Below, piece after piece: positions 54,192 to 62,314 of a stretch of 64,000 bases of DNA. The DNA is taken from contig JAFUKC010000014.1 in the NCBI GenBank assembly GCA_017467885.1, positions 1 through 64,000 on the forward strand. The letters are read 5' to 3'. The first letter of the stretch is position 1. Every line of letters starts with the position of its first letter. The notes beneath the pieces were generated by a model that ran no database searches, had not been told where the DNA came from, and saw only the letters and a program-made list of their open reading frames with translations. The position numbers and the translations under genes are program-made. The stretch is from Bacteroidaceae bacterium. Its GTDB lineage: Bacteria > Bacteroidota > Bacteroidia > Bacteroidales > Bacteroidaceae.

Positions 54192-55088
54192 ATGATATTT
54201 TTAGATAATTTTCGATTCCCGACATTCGAGAAGGAGGACAATTTCTTGGCCGATTATTTCAAGAACCATCCATACAGCATGAATACTGTATATCCGTTTA
54301 AGGTGTTGTCTGTGCGTGGGTTATACTCATTGGATTTTGAGGAGATAACAGTGCTTTATGGTGGCAATGGCTCGGGAAAATCTACAGCTTTGAATGCAAT
54401 AGCCAATAAATTGGGTTTGACAAGAAACTCTGCCTATAATAAGGGTGATTTTCATAATGAATATCTTGAATTTTGCAGTTATCTGCAAGGTGAATGGGAT
54501 GATGATATATTGGAGTTGAAAGATGTTGCGATGCTGATAACCAGCGACGACATTTTTAAATATATGCTCGATACACGTCAAAAGAACGGACACGTCAGGG
54601 CACATCGCGACAGAGTGGTAAACGAATGGTTTGCCGCCCGCAATTCCCGTATCATGCATATCGACTTTGAAACGGGCGATGGCGTCGACGAACTTGTGAA
54701 ATCGCAAACGGCAAGGCGACAGACTCGTTCGCAATATCTTAAAGAGAACTTGGGCGAGGTTGCCCCATCATTCTCAAATGGAGAAACAGGTTTTATGAGA
54801 TTCATCAAAAGCATTCTGCCCGATAAACTTTATCTTCTTGATGAACCTGAAAACAGCCTCTCGTGTGAGTTGCAGATGAAATTGGCGCAGTACATCGAGG
54901 AGTCGGCCCGTTATTATGGTTGCCAATTTATTATTGCAACACATTCTCCTTTTTTGTTGGCTATGGAAAGGGCTAAAATTTACAACTTGGACGGAGAACC
55001 GGCTGCCATCTCGAAGTTTTGGGAGTTGCCGAATATGAAATTGTATCATGAACTGTTCAGTAGATATGACATTTATTTTAAGAAGTGA
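54192..55088 (+). CDS. Stand-alone AAA/ABC-type ATPase
   Basis: 298 residues of the AAA_21-like group related to SMC/RecF-type ATPases. Motifs: Walker A LYGGNGSGKSTALNAIANK (about residues 55-73), a signature-like SFSNGETGFMRFI, Walker B LYLLDEPENSLSCELQ and the H-loop IIATHSPFLLAME. No nuclease or helicase domain is fused and no partner is adjacent. Similar ATPases occur both in defence modules and as housekeeping orphans, so function is open. A pair-like promoter lies upstream; codon use resembles the rest of the region. Confidence 0.8.
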   Translation: MIFLDNFRFPTFEKEDNFLADYFKNHPYSMNTVYPFKVLSVRGLYSLDFEEITVLYGGNGSGKSTALNAIANKLGLTRNSAYNKGDFHNEYLEFCSYLQGEWDDDILELKDVAMLITSDDIFKYMLDTRQKNGHVRAHRDRVVNEWFAARNSRIMHIDFETGDGVDELVKSQTARRQTRSQYLKENLGEVAPSFSNGETGFMRFIKSILPDKLYLLDEPENSLSCELQMKLAQYIEESARYYGCQFIIATHSPFLLAMERAKIYNLDGEPAAISKFWELPNMKLYHELFSRYDIYFKK

Positions 55089-55129
55089 TGTAATTAGAAG
55101 CTGTTTAAATTTCTTAAAGTTATATAATT

Positions 55130-55561
55130 ATGATTCGTTTGTTGTTGTATTCATCACTGTTGTTGCTTTGCTTGGCGTGCAACCATAGGCTCACCTTGCG
55201 CGAGGCTTTTGACAAGGTTGCAAGCATGGAACGTTTCGAGGTGATGAGCAGTGCCGATTGTCACTACAGATTTCCCGGTCGTATAGGCGAGGGAACAATG
55301 TGTGTTCATCCAAACTCTTCGCTTCGCGAGGATATCTTCGATGTGCTCTCCGCTTTGCCCGACGAATGGTTGGTGTGTGAACTGAAGCAGGGTCCAAGAA
55401 CTGTCATACGCTATTATATCGAGCCGGGAGCGCCTTATGATAATGTCTTGTGTGTGCTTGTGGGGGAGGGCAGTGCCGATACTCTTGTGGGAATATTCTC
55501 AAAAGAGAATATCGATGAGGTTAAAAGAAACCTTGCCGAAGTAAAGAAACTGCGTGAGTGA
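55130..55561 (+). CDS. Small lipoprotein of unknown function
   Basis: 143 residues, signal peptide with lipobox LLCLAC (Cys17). Mature part: helix (LREAFDKVASMERFEVMSSA), then beta-strand-rich residues (RTVIRYYIEPGAPYDNVLC, VLVGEGSADTLVGIFS) and a C-terminal helix (NIDEVKRNLAEVKKLRE). No recognised family; the layout resembles small Bacteroidales lipoproteins of the DUF4252/DUF6108 kind, a memory-based hint only. It starts 41 nt after the ATPase gene and may share its transcript. Confidence 0.65.
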   Translation: MIRLLLYSSLLLLCLACNHRLTLREAFDKVASMERFEVMSSADCHYRFPGRIGEGTMCVHPNSSLREDIFDVLSALPDEWLVCELKQGPRTVIRYYIEPGAPYDNVLCVLVGEGSADTLVGIFSKENIDEVKRNLAEVKKLRE

Positions 55562-55702
55562 AAAAACAAATGCAGTTTTCTAATAAATATTTTAGATTTG
55601 TCATCTCTCTTTAAATGACAAATTGTAAGGATTTTTTTTTGCCTGTTAGTGTGTTTATTTGATTAAAAAGAAATGGTGCAGGAGTGAAATTTTATGCAAA
55701 AA

Positions 55703-55734
55703 TTGCGTGATATAAAGATTCTGTTGTATATTTG
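55703..55734 (+). promoter_or_regulatory. Promoter for the tandem FKBP genes
   Basis: TTG (55703-55705), 21 nt, TATATTTG (55727-55734). Good match. The surrounding 26 nt repeat the promoter region of the AAA ATPase gene with two differences. Confidence 0.65.
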
Positions 55735-55823
55735 CGCAGAATGAAACAAATAAAATACCATTCTGTTTTTTTGACAAAATGACAGAATGTGTAGATGTGA
55801 AACCTATAAATTTAAAAAGATTA

Positions 55824-56408
55824 ATGGATAAATTCAGTTACGGATTGGGTATGGGTATCGGCCAGAACTTATTGTCGATGGGTGTTAATTCTATTGCGTT
55901 CGATGATTTTGTTGCGGGAATTAAGGCTGTTCTTGCCGGCGATAAAACAGAGATGACACATGCCGAGGCGCAGAAGGTGGTGAGTGAGCATTTTCAGAAA
56001 CTTGCCGAGGAGGCTTATGCCAAGGTGAAAAAGGCCGGCGAGGCGTTCCTCGAAGAGAACAAGAAACGCGAAGGTGTGGTAACTCTCTCTTCGGGTTTGC
56101 AGTATCAGGTTCTTAAAGAGGGGAGCGGCAAGCAGCCTAAAGCCACCGACCGCGTTCAGTGCCACTACGAAGGAACCCTTATAGACGGAACAATATTCGA
56201 TAGCTCGATTAAGCGTGGCGAGCCTGCCGTATTCGGTGTGTCACAGGTTATTGCCGGTTGGGTAGAGGCTTTGCAGCTTATGAACGAGGGTGCCAAATGG
56301 CGTCTGTTTATTCCGCAGAATATGGCCTACGGTGCGCATGGTGCAGGCGAGAACATCCCTCCCTACAGTGCTTTGATTTTCGATGTAGAGCTTATAAAGG
56401 TACTCTAA
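55824..56408 (+). CDS. FKBP-type peptidyl-prolyl isomerase (FkpA-like, first of two)
   Basis: Start chosen at 55824 (MDKFSYGLGMGIGQNLLSMG); the in-frame ATG at 55779 adds a 15-residue extension with no signal peptide. About 194 residues: N-terminal FkpA-type dimerisation helices (FDDFVAGIKAVLAGDKTEMT, VSEHFQKLAEEAYAKVKKAG), then a FKBP domain (VQCHYEGTLIDGTIFDSS, GEPAVFGVSQVIAGWVEALQ, YGAHGAGENIPPYSALIFDV) with all active-site residues. No signal peptide, so likely cytoplasmic, or the start lies upstream. One nt separates it from the second FKBP gene. Confidence 0.88.
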   Translation: MDKFSYGLGMGIGQNLLSMGVNSIAFDDFVAGIKAVLAGDKTEMTHAEAQKVVSEHFQKLAEEAYAKVKKAGEAFLEENKKREGVVTLSSGLQYQVLKEGSGKQPKATDRVQCHYEGTLIDGTIFDSSIKRGEPAVFGVSQVIAGWVEALQLMNEGAKWRLFIPQNMAYGAHGAGENIPPYSALIFDVELIKVL

Positions 56409-56409
56409 A

Positions 56410-57240
56410 ATGAAAATGAAATCTTCGTTTATTATAGCAGCATTCTCTCTCTTGTCGTTGTTTTCATGCGACGGCCATTTGGGTAGTGGCAATGCTTCGC
56501 TTGAAACGACAGACGACTCGGTGTCGTATGGTGTGGGTGTGCTTATCACACAGAATCTGCCATTGGTGGCATCGGAGCGTTTTGCTATAGCCCCCGAGCA
56601 TTATGATGATTTTGTTCGTGGTGTGCGCGATGCTTTTCCATTGGAAAATTCGCCCGAGGCATTGGCCTATGTCTACGGTCTGTATATCGGTTCATCGTCG
56701 TTGGGAACAATGCAGCATGCGAACAGCATGGCCTATCCCGACGATACCATAAACCGGATAAACCCTCGCCTTTTTCTTGAAGCAACAGTGTCGCACTTCT
56801 CTTCCGATGCCCGGCTGATGGAGCGTGAAGCCGCCATCGCCTTTTATAACGAGTACCGCTACCGTTCGGATAACGATCGTTTCATGCAGCAGAATCTGAC
56901 ACGTCCCGGGGTGAAAGTTACTTCCGAAGGTTTGCAGTATAAAATTGCAGTCGAAGGCTCGGGCCCTGTTGCGGCTCCCGGCGATTCGGTGATGTGCATG
57001 TATAAGGGAAGTTTTACAAATGGCGAAACATTCGAATCTTCGCGCGGACATGTCCTGAAACTTTCGGTTAAAGATTTGATACCGGGCTTGTCGCAGGCGC
57101 TTCAGATTCTGCCCGAAGGCACAAAGGCAAAGGTGTATATTCCTTGGCAGCTTGCGTACGGTGCTTCGGGTACCGAAGGAGTACCTCCATATTCGACACT
57201 TGTGTTCGATGTGGATATAAGAAAGGTGATAAGGAAGTAG
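56410..57240 (+). CDS. FKBP-type peptidyl-prolyl isomerase lipoprotein (second of two)
   Basis: 276 residues, lipoprotein (LLSLFSC, Cys20). An FkpA-type helical N-terminal half (SVSYGVGVLITQNLPLVASE, EHYDDFVRGVRDAF, LMEREAAIAFYNEYRYRSDN) precedes a C-terminal FKBP domain (VMCMYKGSFTNGETFESS, LIPGLSQALQILPEGTKAKV, LAYGASGTEGVPPYSTLVFD). Its partner upstream is soluble, so the pair could serve two compartments, cytoplasm and periplasm. The predicted fold and catalytic residues are intact. Function: folding of prolyl-rich envelope proteins, inferred from family. Confidence 0.88.
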   Translation: MKMKSSFIIAAFSLLSLFSCDGHLGSGNASLETTDDSVSYGVGVLITQNLPLVASERFAIAPEHYDDFVRGVRDAFPLENSPEALAYVYGLYIGSSSLGTMQHANSMAYPDDTINRINPRLFLEATVSHFSSDARLMEREAAIAFYNEYRYRSDNDRFMQQNLTRPGVKVTSEGLQYKIAVEGSGPVAAPGDSVMCMYKGSFTNGETFESSRGHVLKLSVKDLIPGLSQALQILPEGTKAKVYIPWQLAYGASGTEGVPPYSTLVFDVDIRKVIRK

Positions 57241-57286
57241 GAGACTGTAAAGAACAGATTGTAAGAGTTTCGAAAAACATAACAAC

Positions 57287-57294
57287 TATATTTG
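57287..57294 (+). promoter_or_regulatory. Promoter box TATATTTG for the Lrp gene
   Basis: Consensus -7 box 7 nt before the ATG at 57302, so the transcript is close to leaderless. The -33 is weak. Confidence 0.5.
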
Positions 57295-57301
57295 TGATTA
57301 T

Positions 57302-57769
57302 ATGAAAAACAATGTCGAATGCAAAGTTGATGCTTTGGACCTTAAAATATTGAGTATAATATCGAAGGATGCAAGAATACCATTCCGCAATGTGGCCGAG
57401 ATGTGTGGTGTATCGCGTGCAGCGATACATTTGCGCGTGCAGCATCTTATAGATATGGGTATAATTTCCGGTTCGAGCTACGAGGTCGATTTCAAACGTC
57501 TTGGCTACAGAACATGTACATATATAGGCATACGTCTGGAGAAAGGCTCCATGTATAAGGAAACAGTGGAACATCTTCGCGAAATTCCCGAGGTTGTGGA
57601 GTGCTGCTACACCACCGGCCCCTATTCTATTTTGGTTAAGATGTATGCCCACGACAACGAGGAACTTATGCTGTTGCTCAACGGGAAGATACAGAATATT
57701 CCCGGTGTGGTTAGCACCGAGACTATGATTGTGCTCGATGGTGGTATAAAACGCAACCTGCCAATGTGA
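57302..57769 (+). CDS. Lrp/AsnC-family transcription regulator
   Basis: 155 residues. N-terminal helix-turn-helix (LDLKILSIISKDARIPFRNV and VSRAAIHLRVQHLIDMGII, residues about 12-55) followed by the RAM/AsnC ligand-binding ferredoxin-like domain (TCTYIGIRLEKGSMYKETV, CCYTTGPYSILVKMYAHDNE). Such regulators form octamers and respond to an amino acid or related ligand. The downstream fused amidase/dipeptidase gene overlaps its stop, so the regulator probably controls or senses the products of that enzyme; this is an inference from context. Confidence 0.9.
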   Translation: MKNNVECKVDALDLKILSIISKDARIPFRNVAEMCGVSRAAIHLRVQHLIDMGIISGSSYEVDFKRLGYRTCTYIGIRLEKGSMYKETVEHLREIPEVVECCYTTGPYSILVKMYAHDNEELMLLLNGKIQNIPGVVSTETMIVLDGGIKRNLPM

Positions 57770-59547
57770 TGATGGATGCCGAACGCTTCAACCTGCAAAG
57801 TGAGTATGACAGGTTGCATCGAAAATTTCCGATAGGCGGTCGCAGGCCTATAGTCGGTATTACTGCAAATTTTAACGAGGGGAACGCCTGCCTGGCCGAA
57901 GCTTATTATGCATCGGTTTTAGAGGCCGGGGGTGTTCCCTTGCTTATTCCCCCATATCCCTGTCGGGAAGCTCTACTCGAAACACTTAAGACTGTGGATG
58001 CTGTGCTGCTTTCGGGTGGTGCCGATATTGACCCGCGTTATATGGGCGAGAGCCCCGATTATTCGTTGCTGCATAATATCAACGAAAAACGCGACGAACA
58101 AGAGTTGATGCTCACCCTCCTTGCTGTGGATAGGGGATTGCCTATCCTTGGAATCTGTCGTGGCATACAGACGCTTGCCGCTGCTCTTGGTGGCAGTGTA
58201 CACCAGGATATATACGCTGCACTTGGCGAAGGACTGTTGAATCACGACCAAAGCGAGGAACGTGGCGTGGCTACTCATTGGGTAAATATCGAGCGTGGCA
58301 GTCGTCTTGCCCGTATTATGGGCAATGACAGGCTGTTTGTCAATACCTTTCATCATCAGGCTGTAAGCCGTGTTCCGCAAGGCTTTGCAATCAGTGCTGT
58401 TGCTCCGGATGGCGTGATAGAGGCTATGGAGGCCATCGATGGCCGTTCAATCATCGGTGTGCAGTGGCACCCCGAAACATTCATCTTAAAAGACAATAAT
58501 CGTTGCATGATGCCACTTTTCGAGTGGCTGGTAGGCGAGGCCGATCTGTATCGCCGGGCAAAGAAGGTTCATAGAGAAATTATATCTGTCGACTCACATT
58601 GCGATACACCCATGCTGTTTGACGTAGTAAAGGAGTTTGGCGAGCGCAGCAAGATTGCTCTTGTAGATTTACATAAGATGGACGAAGGATTCCTGGATGT
58701 TGCTACAATGGCAGCCTATCTGCCACAGGGCCCGCGCGACACCGCTTCGTTGCAAGCGGCAACAGAGAGGGCTGTGGAGTTGCTTAATGGTATCGACAGG
58801 CGTGTAGAAGCAAATTCGCAATATATGGCCGTATGCGACAATCCCCGGGATTTGTGGCCCTTGAAATGTGCGGGGAAGAGAATCATAATGAAAGGTATTG
58901 AGAACGGCTATGCTTTGGGCAATGATATTGCCAACGTTGAGCGTTTCCGCAAGATGGGTGTTGTGTACACAACTCTTTGCCATAATGGAGATAACGATGT
59001 GTGCGATTCGGCACGTGGCGCAGGCGAACATAACGGATTGAGCGATTTTGGTCGCAGGGTAGTGCTCGAGATGAACAGGGTTGGTATGATGGTGGATTTA
59101 TCGCATGCGTCGGAAAAGAGCTTTTACGATGCCTTGGAGATAAGTCGGCAGCCTGTTGTATGCTCGCACTCCTCGTGCAAGGCTCTGTGTAACCATCCAC
59201 GCAACCTTACCGATGAACAGTTGCGTGCCTTGGCTGCAAAGGGTGGTGTTGTGCAGGTTACAATGTACAAAGGTTTCTTGGTTGAAGAAGGGGAAGCGAC
59301 AATTATCGATTTTATACGCCACCTTGAGCATGCTGTTTCGGTGGCCGGCATCGACCATGTGGGAATAGGTTCCGATTTTGACGGTGATGGTTGCGTAACC
59401 GGCTGTGCCGATGCTTCGCAACTGCGTAATATCACATGCGAGCTGTTGCGTCGCGGCTACAGTCCGAGCGATATTGAAAAGCTGTGGGGAGCAAATTGGT
59501 TACGTGTAATGACGCAGGTGCAGCGGTGCGGTAAAGATGAATCTTAA
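57769..59547 (+). CDS. Fused peptidase C26 (gamma-glutamyl hydrolase-like amidase) and M19 membrane dipeptidase
   Basis: A two-enzyme protein of about 592 residues. The open frame begins with GTG at 57766 but the ATG at 57769, overlapping the Lrp TGA by 1 nt, is preferred. Residues about 20-255: class I glutamine-amidotransferase fold with the nucleophile in LGICRGIQT (Cys130) and the His-Glu pair in VQWHPE (His234, Glu236), as in PuuD and gamma-glutamyl hydrolases. Residues about 265-590: renal-type zinc dipeptidase, SHCD (His277, Asp279), MVDLSHASEKS, CSHSSCKALCNHPRNL and HVGIGSDFDGDG. No signal peptide, so cytoplasmic. It would cut a gamma-glutamyl bond and then a dipeptide; the substrate is not known. 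Confidence 0.87.
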   Translation: MMDAERFNLQSEYDRLHRKFPIGGRRPIVGITANFNEGNACLAEAYYASVLEAGGVPLLIPPYPCREALLETLKTVDAVLLSGGADIDPRYMGESPDYSLLHNINEKRDEQELMLTLLAVDRGLPILGICRGIQTLAAALGGSVHQDIYAALGEGLLNHDQSEERGVATHWVNIERGSRLARIMGNDRLFVNTFHHQAVSRVPQGFAISAVAPDGVIEAMEAIDGRSIIGVQWHPETFILKDNNRCMMPLFEWLVGEADLYRRAKKVHREIISVDSHCDTPMLFDVVKEFGERSKIALVDLHKMDEGFLDVATMAAYLPQGPRDTASLQAATERAVELLNGIDRRVEANSQYMAVCDNPRDLWPLKCAGKRIIMKGIENGYALGNDIANVERFRKMGVVYTTLCHNGDNDVCDSARGAGEHNGLSDFGRRVVLEMNRVGMMVDLSHASEKSFYDALEISRQPVVCSHSSCKALCNHPRNLTDEQLRALAAKGGVVQVTMYKGFLVEEGEATIIDFIRHLEHAVSVAGIDHVGIGSDFDGDGCVTGCADASQLRNITCELLRRGYSPSDIEKLWGANWLRVMTQVQRCGKDES

Positions 59548-59608
59548 ACTGCATCAGTCGGGGAAAAACAGGAAAATTTAAAAAACATTGAAAAAATCCT
59601 CAATATTT

Positions 59609-59639
59609 TTTGGTATTAAATAAAAAAGCTCTACCTTTG
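59609..59639 (+). promoter_or_regulatory. Promoter of tRNA-Pro
   Basis: TTTG (59609-59612), 19 nt, TACCTTTG (59632-59639), perfect consensus, 27 nt before the tRNA. The rest of the gap from 59548 is A/T-rich. Confidence 0.8.
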
Positions 59640-59665
59640 CAGACGCATACAGACAACGTCTGGGA

Positions 59666-59740
59666 CGGGATGTAGCTCAGCCCGGTTAGAGTACACGTCT
59701 GGGGGGCGTGGTGTCGCTGGTTCGAATCCAGTCATCCCGA
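59666..59740 (+). tRNA. tRNA-Pro (GGG)
   Basis: Acceptor CGGGATG (59666-59672) pairs with CATCCCG (59733-59739) with discriminator A at 59740. Anticodon stem CACGT/GCGTG with loop CTGGGGG gives anticodon GGG (Pro). T-loop TTCGAAT present. CCA is not encoded. Confidence 0.95.
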
Positions 59741-59746
59741 CAGAGA

Positions 59747-59799
59747 AGAAAAGCATTGATAATCATAAGTTTAAAAGATTATCGATGCTTTTCTTTGTG
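59747..59799 (+). terminator. Terminator after tRNA-Pro
   Basis: AGAAAAGCATTGATAATC (59747-59764) pairs with GATTATCGATGCTTTTCT (59777-59794), 18 bp with one G-U, followed by TTGTG. Strong hairpin. Confidence 0.85.
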
Positions 59800-59846
59800 T
59801 ATACAGTTTACTAATCGAACAAAAAAATGTACATAGTGTAAAGAAA

Positions 59847-59879
59847 AATCTCTTGTAAATCTATGGTTTACAAGAGATT
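59847..59879 (-). terminator. Terminator of tRNA-Leu (minus)
   Basis: AATCTCTTGTAAA pairs with TTTACAAGAGATT (13 bp), loop 7 nt. Read on the minus strand it follows tRNA-Leu and is followed by TTTTTCTTT. Confidence 0.85.
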
Positions 59880-59886
59880 AACTTCG

Positions 59887-59972
59887 TACTCGAAGCGGGA
59901 CTTGAACCCGCACGGCGTTTAAATGCCAAAGGATTTTAAGTCCTTCGTGTCTACCGATTCCACCATTCGAGC
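59887..59972 (-). tRNA. tRNA-Leu (UAA)
   Basis: The minus strand gives acceptor GCTCGAA paired with TTCGAGT and discriminator A; anticodon stem AAGGA/TCCTT with loop CTTAAAA gives UAA. A long variable arm, as in class II tRNAs, follows. The GGTTCAAGTC T-loop is present. 86 nt. Confidence 0.95.
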
Positions 59973-60030
59973 GACCTTAAAAGTTACCGCCGAAGCCGGA
60001 GTCCTACCATTGCAACAACGATAACAGGTG

Positions 60031-60061
60031 CAAAGGTAAGCAATAATTTGTTACTAACAAA
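60031..60061 (-). promoter_or_regulatory. Promoter of tRNA-Leu
   Basis: Minus strand: TTTG (60058-60061), 19 nt, TACCTTTG (60031-60038). Perfect consensus. About 58 nt of leader precede the tRNA. Confidence 0.8.
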
Positions 60062-60169
60062 ATTGTTGCTGATAAAGTTATTGCAAAATATTATTACCCT
60101 CTCCTTATGTCTCAGTTATAATTATAATCTATGCTGCTTGGTGGGTACTTTGTGGCAGTAGGTATAGTC

Positions 60170-60218
60170 TCGCAAAAGAAGAGGCTGACTCTTAAGGTAT
60201 TTTTAGCAGCCTCTTCTT
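60170..60218 (-). terminator. Terminator of the DUF349 gene
   Basis: AAGAAGAGGCTG (60176-60187) pairs with CAGCCTCTTCTT (60207-60218); read on the minus strand it is followed by TTTTGCG. It lies about 20 nt after the stop at 60239. Confidence 0.75.
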
Positions 60219-60238
60219 AATTGAACGTGTATGGGGTG

Positions 60239-62098
60239 TTATTGCTCTTGTTTTTCAATTTCGTCTTCTATAAGATGTATCTTTTTGAGAATGACTTCGG
60301 CATCTCCTTTAAGTTTTTCCATCTTCTGACGCATTACATCGACAAGGCTTTCGCCCTTTTTGTTTGATGTGCTTAGGAAACCGAGGTTGTTTTCGTAAGT
60401 GGCAATCTCGTTCTTAAGCGATTCGTATTGACGTATAAGGCGTTCGCGTTCGCGAGTAAGGCTGTTGCCGCCTTTTGCAATGTTATTGCGGAAGTTGGCA
60501 AGCTTGCGCTCGTTTGCATTTACGTGCAGACGCTCGTAGATTGTGTTAATTGCTGCGCGGAACTCTTTATGTATTTTGTCTTTCTCTTTAAAAGGTACAA
60601 AGCCTACAGTGTTCCATTGTGCCGACAACTCGTTTATCTGTTTTATCTGCTCATCGCCATTGAGCGATTCGTCTATCGCTTTTATTTGCTCTATTATGGC
60701 ACGTTTCAGCTTCAGGTTGTCGTGCTCGGCGTTTCGTTGCGACGATGTTGCTTTGTTGCGCTTTTCGAAAAATTCGTCGCATGCACTTACAAAGCGTTTC
60801 CACAATGCCTCGGAGTATTTTTGTGGGACGGCGCCAATCTCTTTCCACTCTTTTTGCATTTTTGTGAGTTTGTCGGCGGTGGCTTTCCAATCTTCGCTCT
60901 CTTTCAGTGCTTCGGCGGCCTCACACAAAAGACGCTTTCTCTCGAGGTTCTCTACTTGTTGCGACTTTATGCTTTTGAAAAATTCGCTTTTGTGTTTGAA
61001 GAATTCGTCGCATGCACCGCGGAAGCGTTCAAAAATCTTAAGGTTCATCTTCTGTGGTGCAAAGCCAATCTCTTTCCAACGTGCTTGCAGGGCAAGAATC
61101 TTTTCGGTTTCGTTGTTCCAGGCTTGGTACGTGGTGAGTGTGGCCGGGTCGATGGCTTCAATCTCTTCGCATATTGCTGTTTTCTGCTCTAAATTGATGC
61201 GCTCTTTCTCTTTCTTGTTCTCGAAATGTTCCTGGTGGCGGCGGTTGACAGTTGTTGATGCTGCCTTGAAACGGTTCCAGATTTCTTCGCGCAACTCGGG
61301 CGCAACGGGGCCGGCTTCGCGAAACTCGTTATGCAGTTGTTGCAATTGGCGGAATGCGTTTATTATATCTTCTTCGCCAGTCAAAGCTTCGGCTGCTTCG
61401 CACAAACGTGTCTTGATTTCGAGATTTTTCTTGAAGTCGTATTCGCGGAATTCGTTGTTCAGCTTAAGTACGTCGTAGAACTGCTCGACAAGTAGTTGAT
61501 ACTGTTTCCATGATGGTGTAACTTTGTCTTGTGGTATGTTCTTGATTTCACGCCAACGGTTCTGCAGTGTGCGGAATTCGTTTACTTCGGGAGTGCCTTG
61601 TTCGGCCTTGTCAACAAGTTCCTGCAACTCCTTCAGCAGTGCCATCTTTGTTTCGTAGTTGGCTTGCATCTCTTCTTCCTGTGCTTTCAGCCACGAACTG
61701 CGTTTCTCTTTTATCTGGTTCATTGCAGCCTTGAAAGATTCTTCCAGTTCATCGGGCGAGGGGATGAATAGGTTCTCTTCGCCGCCCGACGCAACAAATG
61801 CCTTGCGCTCTTCATCTATTTCGGCTGTGCGCAATTTGTAGAAATGCACTTTAAGGCTTTCTGCTTCGTTCTTGCAGTTGAGCACATCGTCGCCGGCGGC
61901 TATCTGTTGCAGGCGCTCGATTATCTCCTGACGTGTGTCCGGTTTTGTGCTTTCTGCTGATTCAACTTCGACAGGTTGCTCTGCGGCGTTGCTTTGTTCA
62001 GTCGATAACTCGGACGTAGCGGCATTTACAGCCTGTTCAGGGGTACTCACAATGTTCTGCTCTACGAGCTCTTCATTGGGTTTGTTCATTTCACTCAT
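60239..62098 (-). CDS. DUF349 domain repeat protein, function unknown
   Basis: The ATG at 62098 (MSEMNKPNEELVEQ) is preferred; the upstream frame to 62140 adds a basic stretch. About 619 residues, soluble. An acidic, Ala/Glu-rich N-terminus (about 1-70) leads to five or so DUF349 repeats of about 75 residues, each with a W(K/R)EI(G/K)xxP core: NRWREIKNIPQDKVTPSW, GPVAPELREEIWNRFKAA, ARWKEIGFAPQKMNLKIFER, KEWKEIGAVPQKYSEALWKR, AQWNTVGFVPFKEKDKIHKE. The C-terminus is a coiled coil. DUF349 proteins are widespread in Bacteroidetes with no settled function; the charged repeats suggest nucleic-acid or ribosome contact, an inference. Confidence 0.88.
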   Translation of the reverse strand: MSEMNKPNEELVEQNIVSTPEQAVNAATSELSTEQSNAAEQPVEVESAESTKPDTRQEIIERLQQIAAGDDVLNCKNEAESLKVHFYKLRTAEIDEERKAFVASGGEENLFIPSPDELEESFKAAMNQIKEKRSSWLKAQEEEMQANYETKMALLKELQELVDKAEQGTPEVNEFRTLQNRWREIKNIPQDKVTPSWKQYQLLVEQFYDVLKLNNEFREYDFKKNLEIKTRLCEAAEALTGEEDIINAFRQLQQLHNEFREAGPVAPELREEIWNRFKAASTTVNRRHQEHFENKKEKERINLEQKTAICEEIEAIDPATLTTYQAWNNETEKILALQARWKEIGFAPQKMNLKIFERFRGACDEFFKHKSEFFKSIKSQQVENLERKRLLCEAAEALKESEDWKATADKLTKMQKEWKEIGAVPQKYSEALWKRFVSACDEFFEKRNKATSSQRNAEHDNLKLKRAIIEQIKAIDESLNGDEQIKQINELSAQWNTVGFVPFKEKDKIHKEFRAAINTIYERLHVNANERKLANFRNNIAKGGNSLTRERERLIRQYESLKNEIATYENNLGFLSTSNKKGESLVDVMRQKMEKLKGDAEVILKKIHLIEDEIEKQEQ

Positions 62099-62207
62099 CT
62101 GCTTTTGTTTTAAAAGGTTAAACGTGCAAATATGGCGCATACGATAGCAGGCCTGCTTCGGGCCGGTTGCTCTGCGTGTGCAGCTTGTTTTTGCGGTCTT
62201 TAGAGTG

Positions 62208-62239
62208 CAAATATAAAAAACATTTTATAAGACAACAAA
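62208..62239 (-). promoter_or_regulatory. Promoter of the DUF349 gene
   Basis: Minus strand: TTTG (62236-62239), 20 nt, TATATTTG (62208-62215). A leader of about 100 nt precedes the ATG at 62098. Confidence 0.75.
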
Positions 62240-62262
62240 TAATTTCTATTATTATGTATGTG

Positions 62263-62299
62263 CAACGGGCTTTACTTTCGCTAAAAGTAAAGCCCGTTG
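62263..62299 (-). terminator. 16-bp hairpin after the nitronate monooxygenase gene
   Basis: CAACGGGCTTTACTTT (62263-62278) pairs with AAAGTAAAGCCCGTTG (62284-62299), loop CGCTA. No T-run follows, but the stem is perfect and lies 15 nt past the stop. Confidence 0.65.
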
Positions 62300-62314
62300 T
62301 CTGTGAGGAGTTTC

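Noticed and set aside
59847..59879. Perfect hairpin considered as a small RNA
   Set aside because: Its position and the T-run on the minus strand fit a tRNA-Leu terminator.
60543..61478. 311-codon plus frame opposite the DUF349 gene
   Set aside because: Long only because Glu/Lys-rich codons read as Phe/Leu/Ser on the other strand; the DUF349 repeats on the minus strand are clear.
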